Shown here: positions 1 through 7,518 of the stretch, one piece after another | Layout: the number at the start of each line of letters is the position of its first letter | How positions within the stretch are numbered: position 1 is the stretch's first letter | Source of the DNA: Flavobacterium psychrophilum | Lineage (GTDB): Bacteria; Bacteroidota; Bacteroidia; Flavobacteriales; Flavobacteriaceae | Assembly: GCA_945872875.1 (NCBI GenBank) | Contig: CAMCBB010000064.1 | Coordinates: forward strand, 1 to 10,132 | Direction of reading: 5' to 3' | DNA: 10,132 bases | Position numbers and translations under genes: made by a program | The notes under the pieces: model-generated | Databases searched by the model: none | What the model was told of the DNA's origin: nothing | The model's input: only the letters and a program-made list of their open reading frames with translations

Positions 1-326
1 CCCTCTGCTTTGATGGCTTGCAAGGTTCTATGTAAATGGGTACATGCTTCGTAATGAACGGTTAGAATATCGGCGCCTATGTTTTTAAATGTTTTTATAT
101 AACGATCTGGATCTACAATCATTAAATGCACATCAATTGTTTTGGTTGCATGCTTAGTGATTGCCTCTAAAACGGGCATCCCAAAAGAGATGTTGGGTAC
201 AAAAACTCCGTCCATAATATCAATATGAAACCAATCGGCTTGGCTGTTGTTTATCATTTCGATGTCACGCTGTAAGTTTGCAAAATCGGCTGCAAGTACG
301 GATGGGGCAATAAGAGTATTTTTCAT
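1..326 (-). CDS. rpe: Ribulose-phosphate 3-epimerase, N-terminal part (cut by left edge)
   Basis: Cytoplasmic enzyme of the pentose phosphate pathway that interconverts D-ribulose 5-phosphate and D-xylulose 5-phosphate on a TIM barrel. I translated 108 complete codons from the ATG at 326-324; the rest lies beyond position 1. The start reads MKNTLIAPSVLAADF, the usual opening of the family. The HIDIMDG motif (residues 34-40) supplies metal ligand His34 and catalytic/metal Asp36. DVHLM (65-69) supplies metal ligand His67. These numbers match the classical family positions; the last conserved Asp (about 177) is outside the window. No Shine-Dalgarno precedes the start, only AT-rich sequence, as is common in this phylum. 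The gene follows rpoD on the same strand, and a terminator-like hairpin lies between them. Family assignment is secure; completeness cannot be judged. Confidence 0.95.
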   Translation of the reverse strand, partial: MKNTLIAPSVLAADFANLQRDIEMINNSQADWFHIDIMDGVFVPNISFGMPVLEAITKHATKTIDVHLMIVDPDRYIKTFKNIGADILTVHYEACTHLHRTLQAIKAE

Positions 327-340
327 TTTTATATCATTAA

Positions 341-367
341 AAAACTCCGGTATGGAGCCGGAGTTTT
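341..367 (-). terminator. Hairpin between rpoD and rpe, probable rpoD terminator
   Basis: A perfect 10-bp inverted repeat, AAAACTCCGG (341-350) and CCGGAGTTTT (358-367), encloses a 7-nt loop. It begins 7 nt past the rpoD stop. Read on the minus strand, the stem's 3' arm ends in TTTT and continues TTAATG, giving a run of six U. The outer four A-U pairs make it usable in either direction. The odd point is its position: it ends only 14 nt before the rpe ATG, so complete termination would leave rpe needing a promoter of its own with almost no room downstream of the hairpin. Confidence 0.7.
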
Positions 368-374
368 ATAAGGT

Positions 375-1238
375 TTAACCTAAATATGTTTTTAATATTT
401 TACTTCTAGAAGTATGTTTTAATCTGCGGATTGCTTTTTCTTTAATTTGACGCACACGCTCACGAGTTAAATCGAAGGTTTCTCCAATTTCTTCCAAAGT
501 CATCGGGTGTTGATCGCCTAATCCAAAATACAAACGAACCACATCTGCTTCTCTTGGAGTTAATGTTTCTAAAGAACGCTCAATTTCGGTACGCAATGAT
601 TCGTGAATTAATTCTCTATCAGGATTTGGAGATTCCCCAGATCTTAATACATCATAAAGGTTAGAATCTTCTCCTTCAACAAGCGGAGCATCCATAGAAA
701 GGTGACGTCCAGAATTTTTCATCGACTCTTTTACGTCATTCACAGTCATGTCCAACTCTTTTGCAATTTCTTCTGCAGAAGGTGGTCTTTCGTTAGATTG
801 CTCTAACAAAGCATACATTTTATTGATTTTATTAATTGAACCAATTTTATTTAATGGCAAACGAACAATACGAGATTGTTCTGCAAGTGCTTGAAGTATC
901 GATTGACGAATCCACCATACCGCATAGGAAATGAATTTAAATCCACGAGTTTCATCAAATCGTTGTGCTGCTTTAATCAAACCTAAGTTTCCTTCGTTAA
1001 TCAAATCAGGAAGCGTAAGTCCTTGATTTTGATATTGTTTAGCAACAGATACCACGAAGCGTAAATTGGCTTTTGTTAATTTTTCTAAAGCGCGTTGGTC
1101 TCCAGCTTTAATTCGTTGTGCTAATTCTACTTCTTCGTCAGCAGTAATTAAGTCAACTTTTCCAATTTCTTGTAGGTATTTGTCTAAGGAAGCAGTTTCA
1201 CGGTTGGTAACCTGCTTGGTGATTTTAAGCTGTCTCAT
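375..1238 (-). CDS. rpoD: Primary RNA polymerase sigma factor, short Bacteroidota type
   Basis: Housekeeping sigma-70 subunit that directs RNA polymerase to most promoters. At 287 residues it is complete but far shorter than E. coli RpoD (613) because region 1.1 and the long non-conserved segment are absent, as is normal for this phylum. Region 1.2 covers about residues 16-48. Regions 2.1-2.4 cover about 50-118, with the core-binding/-10 segment [13 protein letters not shown] (78-90) and WWIRQ (108-112). Region 3 follows at about 119-200. Region 4 (about 226-275) contains the helix-turn-helix [20 protein letters not shown] (247-266). Where E. coli has Thr440, a -12 contact, this protein has Leu115, consistent with the different -7 box TAnnTTTG. 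The ATG at 1238 is preceded by a modest AGGA about 7 nt upstream. I find no clear promoter; CAAAATA at 1300-1306 (TATTTTG on the coding strand) is one base short of a -7 box. Confidence 0.96.
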   Translation of the reverse strand: MRQLKITKQVTNRETASLDKYLQEIGKVDLITADEEVELAQRIKAGDQRALEKLTKANLRFVVSVAKQYQNQGLTLPDLINEGNLGLIKAAQRFDETRGFKFISYAVWWIRQSILQALAEQSRIVRLPLNKIGSINKINKMYALLEQSNERPPSAEEIAKELDMTVNDVKESMKNSGRHLSMDAPLVEGEDSNLYDVLRSGESPNPDRELIHESLRTEIERSLETLTPREADVVRLYFGLGDQHPMTLEEIGETFDLTRERVRQIKEKAIRRLKHTSRSKILKTYLG

Positions 1239-1362
1239 TTATTTTCCTTTGCTTTTTAAGGGTTCAGTTTGTTATACGCTATACTTTGATAAAAAGTTAC
1301 AAAATATTTATATAAAAATAAATTCTATCTTTTTATATAATTCCTATGTTAGTATTATTGCT

Positions 1363-1383
1363 TAATTTTGCGCATTATCTTTG
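1363..1383 (+). promoter_or_regulatory. Candidate Bacteroidota promoter for the glycosyltransferase pair
   Basis: Two perfect matches to the Bacteroidota -7 consensus TAnnTTTG lie close together: TAATTTTG at 1363-1370 and TATCTTTG at 1376-1383. No clean TTTG -33 box sits 17-23 nt upstream of either; ATTG at 1357-1360 is the nearest, 15 nt before the second box. Transcription would start near 1375-1392, which supports the downstream ATG at 1424 as the gene start. AT-rich sequence produces such boxes by chance, so this is a candidate only. Confidence 0.45.
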
Positions 1384-1423
1384 TAAAAGGGTTGATATTT
1401 TAATCTTATATAAATTATTGAAA

Positions 1424-3067
1424 ATGGATATGAAATTTCTTTTTAATTTTTCAAAATATGAAAAGATCATTCTGCTAATAATTATTTCTATCTATTTTAA
1501 TAATCTATTTATAGACATCATGAATGTGGATGCAGCACAATATGCCTCTATTTCTCAGGAAATGCTTCGCAATCATTCGTATTTGCAAGTAATGGATTTA
1601 CAATATGATTACTTAGATAAACCTCCGCTTTTATTTTGGATTTCAAGTTTGAGTATGGGTGTGTTTGGCGTATGTAATTTTGCTTATAAATTTGGGGCAT
1701 TTTTAATGTTACTGCTTTCACTTTATTCTATTTTTAGATTTACCTCAATATATTATTCGCAGCAAATTGCCAAAAATGCGGTGCTGATTTTTGGAACATG
1801 TCAGGCCTTTTTCCTGATGACAAATGATGTAAGAACCGACGGAATTCTGACTTCAAGCGTGATAACAGGCATATGGTTGCTTACAGAATACTTATTAAAC
1901 AATAAAATTAAATACCTTGTTTTTGCTGCAATATTTACCGCATTTGCCATGATGGCAAAAGGTCCAATTGGAATAATTGCTGTATTAATGCCAGTAGGAT
2001 TGCAATTGTTATTTAAGAGCGAATGGAAGAAAATTTTCAGCTTTTCATGGTTCTTTTATCTGTTGATTGTGGGATTACTTTTAATTCCGATGTCGTATGG
2101 ATTGTATACACAGTTTGACTTACATCCAGAGAAAATCACCAATGGGGTACCACATCAAAGCGGACTTTATTTTTATTATTGGCTACAAAGTTTCGGAAGA
2201 ATTACGGGTGAAAATGTTTGGGATAACGGATTGCCTTGGCACTTTTTTATTGGAACAATAAGTTGGGATTTTTTCCCATGGATAGTGATTCTGTATTTTG
2301 GATTGTTTTATCAGATAAAGAAATTAGTAAAAAAATCAATTCCAGAAATTAGTACTTTAAGTGGATTTTTGATTCTTTTTGCCTTGTTGTCAATGTCGCG
2401 TTATAAATTGCCTCATTATGTATTTGTGACTTTGCCTTTTGCTAGTATTATATGTTCTACATATTTAGATACTTTAAACCCAAAGCAATGGAAAAATTGG
2501 AATAAAGTATATTTTGTCTTTGGATTTATAGTGTTGGCATTGTTAGTTATTTATCAAACCCTATTTTTTACGGATCTAAATTTTATTCTTATAGTATTGG
2601 TTTTATTACAATTGCTTTTATTGATTGGAATGAAAAAACTAGACCTTCAAGGCACCAGTAAAATGGTTGGTTATGTTATTGTATTAAATTTATTTTTGAG
2701 TTTTGTTTTCTATCCAAAATTACTCAACTATCAAGCCGATTCTATGGCAGGTAGATGGTTTTATGAGAATAAATCCAACGAAATGGTTTATTTAGTAGAT
2801 GAAAAATCACATGCGTTTAATTTTTATTCAAAAAATCCCGAAAATAAATCGATAGCATTGAATGAAATCGATACTCTAAAAAACTCATGTTGGTTGTTTA
2901 CAAAAGAAGCCAATTTAAAGCAGATAGAATCAAAAGTTGAGGTGGTTGAAAAAAAGAAATTTGAAAACTATCCAATAACTCGTTTAAAATTACCATTTTT
3001 GCTGCAGCAAAAAAGGGAGCAAACTTTAGAATATTATTATTTAGTTAAAATTAAACCAAGAACATAA
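1424..3067 (+). CDS. GT-C membrane glycosyltransferase (ArnT / GT39-GT83-like)
   Basis: Likely an inner-membrane transferase that takes a sugar from a polyprenyl-phosphate donor and attaches it to a periplasmic acceptor. Numbering is from the ATG at 1424 (547 residues). After a first membrane helix (about 14-31), an Asp-bearing loop [14 protein letters not shown] (34-47) resembles the ArnT/PMT first periplasmic loop, with Asp36 in the usual catalytic place. Next come DKPPLLFW (65-72), NDVRTDG (134-140), KGP (179-181) and SRYKLPHY further on, all typical of this superfamily. About a dozen hydrophobic helices are followed by a soluble C-terminal domain (about 433-547). The frame is open back to 1346, but that start would lie upstream of the candidate promoter boxes. 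ATG 1430 is also possible. A GT2 gene follows after 2 nt, suggesting a donor-maker/transferase pair. Superfamily is clear; sugar and acceptor are unknown. ArnT function on lipid A is not implied. Confidence 0.85.
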   Translation: MDMKFLFNFSKYEKIILLIIISIYFNNLFIDIMNVDAAQYASISQEMLRNHSYLQVMDLQYDYLDKPPLLFWISSLSMGVFGVCNFAYKFGAFLMLLLSLYSIFRFTSIYYSQQIAKNAVLIFGTCQAFFLMTNDVRTDGILTSSVITGIWLLTEYLLNNKIKYLVFAAIFTAFAMMAKGPIGIIAVLMPVGLQLLFKSEWKKIFSFSWFFYLLIVGLLLIPMSYGLYTQFDLHPEKITNGVPHQSGLYFYYWLQSFGRITGENVWDNGLPWHFFIGTISWDFFPWIVILYFGLFYQIKKLVKKSIPEISTLSGFLILFALLSMSRYKLPHYVFVTLPFASIICSTYLDTLNPKQWKNWNKVYFVFGFIVLALLVIYQTLFFTDLNFILIVLVLLQLLLLIGMKKLDLQGTSKMVGYVIVLNLFLSFVFYPKLLNYQADSMAGRWFYENKSNEMVYLVDEKSHAFNFYSKNPENKSIALNEIDTLKNSCWLFTKEANLKQIESKVEVVEKKKFENYPITRLKLPFLLQQKREQTLEYYYLVKIKPRT

Positions 3068-3069
3068 TC

Positions 3070-3789
3070 GTGAAAAAATTATCCATAATTATTCCAGCCT
3101 ATAACGAAGGAAAAACGATCCATTTTATTTTAGATAAAATAAAAAATGTTGCCTTAATTGAAGCAATCGAAAAGGAAATTATTATCGTTAATGATTGTTC
3201 TAAAGACGATACCGAGGAAGCGATTATGAGTTACATTGCAGCTAATCCTGTAATGAAAATTCAATATTTCAAACACGAAATAAATAAGGGTAAAGGAGCT
3301 GCACTTCATACCGGAATTAGTAAAGCTACAGGAGATTTTACAGTTATTCAGGATGCCGATTTAGAGTACAATCCTACTGAATACAATTTATTACTACAAC
3401 CATTTATTGATGGTTTTGCAGATGTAGTTTATGGGTCAAGATTTATGGGCGGAAATCCGCATAGAATTCTTTTCTTTTGGCATACTATTGGAAACAAATT
3501 CTTAACGAATTTATCAAATATGTTTTCCAACCTGAATTTAACAGATATGGAAACCTGTTATAAAATGTTCAAAACAGAAATCATTCAAAGCATAAAGCTT
3601 AACGAAAATAGATTTGGTTTTGAGCCAGAAGTTACTGCTAAAATTTCAAGAATTCCAAAAATAAGAATCTATGAAGTGGGTATTTCCTATTATGGAAGAA
3701 CTTACGAAGAAGGTAAGAAAATTGGTTGGAAAGACGGATTTAGAGCTTTGTATTGCATTATGAAATACGGTTTTTTAAAACTGCAATAA
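3070..3789 (+). CDS. GT2 polyprenyl-phosphate sugar synthase (DPM1-like)
   Basis: Probable cytoplasmic-face GT-A enzyme that transfers a sugar from an NDP-sugar to a polyprenyl phosphate. It has 239 residues. The N-terminus shows [12 protein letters not shown] (6-17), then VNDCSKDDT (40-48), which binds the nucleotide. [12 protein letters not shown] (72-83) follows, then the metal-binding QDADLEY (94-100) and [10 protein letters not shown]. The later DMETCYKMF and [13 protein letters not shown] are typical of the dolichyl-phosphate mannose/glucose synthase-like group. There is no C-terminal membrane domain, so it resembles soluble DPM1 and would associate peripherally with the membrane. The start is GTG at 3070, two bases after the stop of the GT-C gene and without a Shine-Dalgarno, so translation is probably coupled. 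The donor sugar (mannose, glucose or another) cannot be told from sequence. Its stop is 2 bp from the rodA stop on the other strand. Confidence 0.88.
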   Translation: MKKLSIIIPAYNEGKTIHFILDKIKNVALIEAIEKEIIIVNDCSKDDTEEAIMSYIAANPVMKIQYFKHEINKGKGAALHTGISKATGDFTVIQDADLEYNPTEYNLLLQPFIDGFADVVYGSRFMGGNPHRILFFWHTIGNKFLTNLSNMFSNLNLTDMETCYKMFKTEIIQSIKLNENRFGFEPEVTAKISRIPKIRIYEVGISYYGRTYEEGKKIGWKDGFRALYCIMKYGFLKLQ

Positions 3790-3791
3790 TA

Positions 3792-5054
3792 TTACCATTC
3801 GTTTACTTTATTGGCATCCATTTTCAAGAAAATGAACAACAATATTGTAAAGCCCCAAAGTCCGGATCCTCCATAGGAAAAGAAGGGAAGCGGAATACCA
3901 ATAGTTGGAAATATACCCACAACCATGGCGATATTTACAAAGAAGTGAATAAATAAAATTCCGGCTACACTATAGCCATAAATTCTACTGAATTTTGTTT
4001 TTTGCCTTTCGGCTAAATAGATTACTCGTAAAACCAAGGTAACAAATAATCCGATTACAATAACCGATCCAAAAAATCCCCATTCTTCACCAACGGTGGT
4101 GAAAATATAATCGGTATGCTGCTCTGGAACAAAACCTCCTTTGGTTTGAGTTCCTTCGAGATATCCTTTTCCAAACCAACCGCCAGATCCAATTGCAATT
4201 TCCGATTGGTGAATGTTATATCCAATTCCTTTCATATCAACTTGCTTTCCTAGCAGAATATTGAAACGATCACGATGATGTTGTTTAAAAACATTATTAA
4301 AAACAAAGCTCACCGAAAAAGAGAAAATTGCTACTAAAACAAGCATAATTCCACTGGCTATGATGTTTCGTTCTATAAGTCTACTTCTTAAATAATTGAA
4401 TACTAAGGCAATCGCTGCTATTCCAATAACGATATATGGATTATTAGTAATTAGCATTAAAATGAATAATAAAATAGCTGCAAATCCACTAAATAAATAC
4501 CACCCTGGTAAACCTTCTCTAAATAAAACTACTAAGAAAACAATGTAGATTAAAGCACTCCCTGGGTCATGCCCGGCAATTAATACCATTGGAAAAAATA
4601 CTATAGCCAATGCTACAATTTGGTCTTTTACAAGTTTTAAATTCACTTGAACATCCGATAAGTATTTAGCCAAAGCCAATGCCGTAGCTGCTTTTGCAAA
4701 TTCGGATGGTTGTATACCAAAAGATCCAAATGAATACCAGTTGGCCTGACCTTTAACCGATTTTCCAAATACATATAAACCTGCAATAGAAAGCACCGAA
4801 ATGGTATAGATAATTGAGGAATATTTTTCATAAAATTTACCTTCAACAAAAAGTATAATTAAAACAAGTGGGAAGGTTAAGGCAATATATAAAAGTTGTT
4901 TTCCGTAAAACTGAGAAAGATCAAAAATAGTTGAATCTCCAGTAACTGCAGATAATGAAGAAGAGTAAATATTTAGCCAACCCATTAATACCATGGTAAT
5001 AAATAGTGCTACGCTAATCCAATCGATGTGGTTTGTAATACTCTGATTTTTCAT
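3792..5054 (-). CDS. rodA: SEDS peptidoglycan glycosyltransferase RodA
   Basis: Polytopic membrane enzyme that polymerises lipid II into glycan strands for side-wall growth, in complex with PBP2. It has 420 residues against 370 in E. coli. Recognisable family motifs are GIQPSEFAK (113-121), GHDPGSAL (161-168, equivalent to QPDLGT), GYNIHQSEIAIGSGGWFGKG (278-297), PEQHTDYIF (310-318) and PLPFFSYGGSG (389-399). Asp315 in HTDYIF aligns with the essential E. coli Asp262. The extra length lies between Asp163 and the large periplasmic loop: two additional hydrophobic segments (about 207-221 and 231-252) separated by RSRLIERN. The start ATG (5054-5052) overlaps the mrdA stop by one base in TAATG and is preceded by AAGGAGG with a 7-nt spacer, the only strong ribosome-binding site in the window. 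It is the last gene of the mre cluster. Confidence 0.96.
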   Translation of the reverse strand: MKNQSITNHIDWISVALFITMVLMGWLNIYSSSLSAVTGDSTIFDLSQFYGKQLLYIALTFPLVLIILFVEGKFYEKYSSIIYTISVLSIAGLYVFGKSVKGQANWYSFGSFGIQPSEFAKAATALALAKYLSDVQVNLKLVKDQIVALAIVFFPMVLIAGHDPGSALIYIVFLVVLFREGLPGWYLFSGFAAILLFILMLITNNPYIVIGIAAIALVFNYLRSRLIERNIIASGIMLVLVAIFSFSVSFVFNNVFKQHHRDRFNILLGKQVDMKGIGYNIHQSEIAIGSGGWFGKGYLEGTQTKGGFVPEQHTDYIFTTVGEEWGFFGSVIVIGLFVTLVLRVIYLAERQKTKFSRIYGYSVAGILFIHFFVNIAMVVGIFPTIGIPLPFFSYGGSGLWGFTILLFIFLKMDANKVNEW

Positions 5055-7015
5055 TAGTTTTCCTCCTTATTGGAATCTTTTTTTTCTTCTTTTGAATCGT
5101 CTCCATTTTTAAATTTAGCAATGCTATCTTTAATTTTAGAATTCATTATAGATAAACTATCTTGATGTTTCTGCGGATATAATTTATTGTATTGATCTTT
5201 CAAACTTCCTTCTAACATTCGTTTTTCAAAATCAACTTTGGTAATTTTCTTTCTTAAATATTTTTCTATCATTAAAGAAGTAATAGGTCCTGCCCATCTT
5301 TTACCCCAATAACCGTTTTCTACAAATACTGCTATCGCAATTTTTGGATTTACTTTTGGTGCAAAGGCAACGAAAATAGAGTGATCCTGGAGTTTCACCC
5401 GCTTTCCGTTTACTTTTAAATAATTTTCGGCTGTACCCGTTTTTCCACAAATTTCAATTCCATCTAAACCTAGCCCCGAAGCAGTTCCGCCTGGTCCATA
5501 AACTGCATTCATTCCTTCAATTACGGGTTCAAAATGTTTTCGATTTATTGTAGTAACATGTTTGGTTCGGAATTTTTTATCTAAGAGTTCGCCTTTAATT
5601 TTTTTCACAATATGAGGGGTATAATAATAACCTCTATTAGCAACTGCAGCCATTAAATTGGCTAGTTGTATTGGCGTCATTAATACCTCTCCTTGACCAA
5701 TTGCATTGGAAACAATTGTTTTACTATCCCAATGCCATCCTGGATATAATCTTTTATAGGTCTTGGATGTTGGAATTTTTCCTCGTTTACCAATAGGCAA
5801 ATCATAACCCATGAAATCACCTAATCCAAAACTTTTTAAGTGATTACTCCAAACATCTACAGCATAGGAAGGACTGTTGTATTTATTTATTGTTTTCATG
5901 TAGATACTTGAAAAATAAGTATTACACGATTGATAAATACCATCGTTTAATCTTTTTGCTCCACCTGTACAATGGCAACGCATAAATCGTCCTCTGGCAT
6001 AACTAAATCCATGGTTACAGTTAAAAGAAGTATTTTGGTCAATTACTCCCTCTTGAAGTGCAACTAGTGCAGTCAAAATTTTAAAAGGAGAACCTGGTGG
6101 ATATTCAGCCAATAATCCTCTATCATATAATGGTTTTGCTATAGAATCGTTATGAAGCAAGGTATAGTTTTTAGATCTTTTTCTGCCTACTAGCAGCGCA
6201 GGATTGTAATCTGGCGCACTTACTAAGGCAAGAATTTCTCCAGTTTTTGGTTCAATTGCAACAATACCGCCCCATTTATTAACCATTAATTCCTCGCCAT
6301 ATTTTTGAAGTTCACCGTCAATGGTTAATGTAATGTCATCACCTTGTTTAGCAACCGTGTCATATTTTCCTTCTTTGTAGGAAGCGATTTCTCTGTTGAA
6401 TTTATCTTTTAAAATGTATTTAACTCCTTTTTGGCCTCTCAGATAGGTTTCGTAACTTTCTTCAATTCCTTGTCTACCAATTAAATCACCTCCAATATAG
6501 TATGGATTTTTCTTTACGATGTTTTCATTTACCTGAGTGATAAATCCAAATACATTTGCACCATAGGATACTTGGTAGTCTCTAAGTGATCTTTTTTGGA
6601 TGTAGAAACCGCTAAATCTTCTAATTTTTTCTTGAAAAGCAGCAAATTCCAATTTGTTTAATTGGGATAAAAATACCGAGGGGAGCATTGGGCTAAACAC
6701 CTTTGCTTTTCTCATTTTTTCTTTATAAAAATCTTCAGTAATCTCTAACAAGGCACAAAATTTCTTGATATTTAATTCCTTTTCATTAACATCTTTTGGT
6801 ATTACCATGATGTCATATGAAGGTTGATTAGCGATTAATAATCGTCCATATCGATCATATACATAACCTCTTTCGGGATATTCATATTTGATTTTTATTG
6901 CATTATTTTCCGATTTCAATTTAAATGTATCATCAATAATTTGTAAATAGAAAAGCCGAATAATTAACAAACCGGCTGTTACAATTATTAGGGTAGGAAG
7001 TAAAGCTTTTCTCAT
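5054..7015 (-). CDS. mrdA: Penicillin-binding protein 2, elongation-specific transpeptidase
   Basis: Class B PBP that cross-links peptidoglycan in the periplasm as the partner of RodA. It has 653 residues. An N-terminal membrane anchor (about 6-25) is followed by the pedestal region with PERGYVYDRYGRLL (47-60) and GRQGIEESYE (180-189). The transpeptidase domain carries Ser309-x-x-Lys312 in PPGSPFK (catalytic Ser309), Ser363-Cys-Asn365 and Lys525-Thr-Gly527. Cysteines and a histidine at 333, 347, 348 and 349, together with Cys364, cluster near the SxN motif. The C-terminus (about 596-653) is a Lys/Asp/Glu/Ser-rich, probably disordered tail. The start ATG overlaps the mreD stop in ATGA (7012-7015), and its own stop overlaps rodA by one base. 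All catalytic motifs are intact. Distinguishing it from division PBP3 rests on the mre/rodA context and overall fit. Confidence 0.96.
   Translation of the reverse strand: MRKALLPTLIIVTAGLLIIRLFYLQIIDDTFKLKSENNAIKIKYEYPERGYVYDRYGRLLIANQPSYDIMVIPKDVNEKELNIKKFCALLEITEDFYKEKMRKAKVFSPMLPSVFLSQLNKLEFAAFQEKIRRFSGFYIQKRSLRDYQVSYGANVFGFITQVNENIVKKNPYYIGGDLIGRQGIEESYETYLRGQKGVKYILKDKFNREIASYKEGKYDTVAKQGDDITLTIDGELQKYGEELMVNKWGGIVAIEPKTGEILALVSAPDYNPALLVGRKRSKNYTLLHNDSIAKPLYDRGLLAEYPPGSPFKILTALVALQEGVIDQNTSFNCNHGFSYARGRFMRCHCTGGAKRLNDGIYQSCNTYFSSIYMKTINKYNSPSYAVDVWSNHLKSFGLGDFMGYDLPIGKRGKIPTSKTYKRLYPGWHWDSKTIVSNAIGQGEVLMTPIQLANLMAAVANRGYYYTPHIVKKIKGELLDKKFRTKHVTTINRKHFEPVIEGMNAVYGPGGTASGLGLDGIEICGKTGTAENYLKVNGKRVKLQDHSIFVAFAPKVNPKIAIAVFVENGYWGKRWAGPITSLMIEKYLRKKITKVDFEKRMLEGSLKDQYNKLYPQKHQDSLSIMNSKIKDSIAKFKNGDDSKEEKKDSNKEEN
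5062..5068 (-). promoter_or_regulatory. Strong Shine-Dalgarno for rodA inside the end of mrdA
   Basis: The minus strand reads AAGGAGG followed by seven bases (AAAACTA) and then the rodA ATG, close to an ideal ribosome-binding site. It is made by the mrdA codons AAG GAG GAA (Lys-Glu-Glu) just before Asn-stop. Twelve codons upstream, the same Lys-Glu-Glu is written AAA GAA GAA, so the G-rich spelling looks chosen for the site. No other start in the window has a comparable sequence. The same core occurs inside genes at 4134-4142 and 6486-6493, where Gly-Gly codons explain it and no start follows. Confidence 0.75.
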
Positions 7016-7518
7016 CGTTTACTTGGCTTTATTAAGTAAATAATAAAAATACAAATAAGTGTAGTGAAAATGGTACTAACTATTGTTCGAAGAATGATAT
7101 TCCAAAAATAGCTAAATGTAAAAATCTCTAATACAAACAAGGTAATGTGATGTATTACGACTCCCAGAAGTATGAATGAAAATCGTTCTGGCGTAAGTAC
7201 ATCATTGATTCGTACTGTTTGGTATTCATAACTTAAACCGAATGAGAATTTAAATAGTGAAGGTCTAAAATAAGCAAGTAAAACACATGCTGCTGTATGA
7301 ACCCCACCAGAATTACAGAATAAATCCATTATAATTCCCAATAAAAAACTAGCGCCAAGTAAGGCATATTTATTTCCATTAACAGGAAACAATAAAATAA
7401 ATAAAAGGTAAGGATATGGATTGATATACCCTAGAAAGTTTAAATTATTGAAAACAAGTATTTGAGCTGCAAGCAGCAAAATGAACCGAGCTAAATTATA
7501 TAGGATGGCACTATTCAT
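7012..7518 (-). CDS. mreD: Rod-shape determining membrane protein MreD
   Basis: Small integral membrane protein of the elongasome that works with MreC. It has 168 residues, mostly hydrophobic, with about five membrane segments (roughly 9-28, 33-46, 50-66, 112-134 and 140-163). The family signature is GIIMDLFCNSGGVHTAA (61-77), with Asp65 followed by the Gly-Gly and His74, then LLAYFRP (80-86). Overall sequence conservation in MreD is low, so the call rests on this motif, the length and the position between mreC and mrdA. Its ATG lies inside the mreC end (8-nt overlap, 7511-7518), and its TGA overlaps the mrdA ATG by 4 nt, so the three genes are probably translationally coupled. No Shine-Dalgarno is visible. 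Confidence 0.92.
   Translation of the reverse strand: MNSAILYNLARFILLLAAQILVFNNLNFLGYINPYPYLLFILLFPVNGNKYALLGASFLLGIIMDLFCNSGGVHTAACVLLAYFRPSLFKFSFGLSYEYQTVRINDVLTPERFSFILLGVVIHHITLFVLEIFTFSYFWNIILRTIVSTIFTTLICIFIIYLIKPSKR

Noticed and set aside
1066..1365. Open frame on the plus strand, antisense to the rpoD start
   Set aside because: It lies mostly opposite the conserved rpoD region 1.2-2, has no family resemblance and ends in AT-rich intergenic DNA; a shadow of rpoD.
1346..1423. 26-residue N-terminal extension of the GT-C gene
   Set aside because: Begins upstream of both candidate -7 boxes and adds a Cys/Lys-rich stretch before the natural first membrane helix; ATG 1424 fits better.
3753..3956. 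Open frame on the plus strand across the GT2/rodA junction
   Set aside because: Overlaps the ends of two well-supported genes in other frames and has a low-complexity, unrecognisable product.
4643..4849. Minus-strand open frame inside rodA
   Set aside because: Out of frame with rodA in a region where rodA carries the conserved QPSEFAK motif; no independent evidence.
6486..6493. GGAGGTGA inside mrdA as an internal ribosome-binding site
   Set aside because: Explained by Gly-Gly-Asp codons and not followed by a start codon at a suitable distance; the same holds for the AAGGAGGT-like core at 4134-4142 in rodA.
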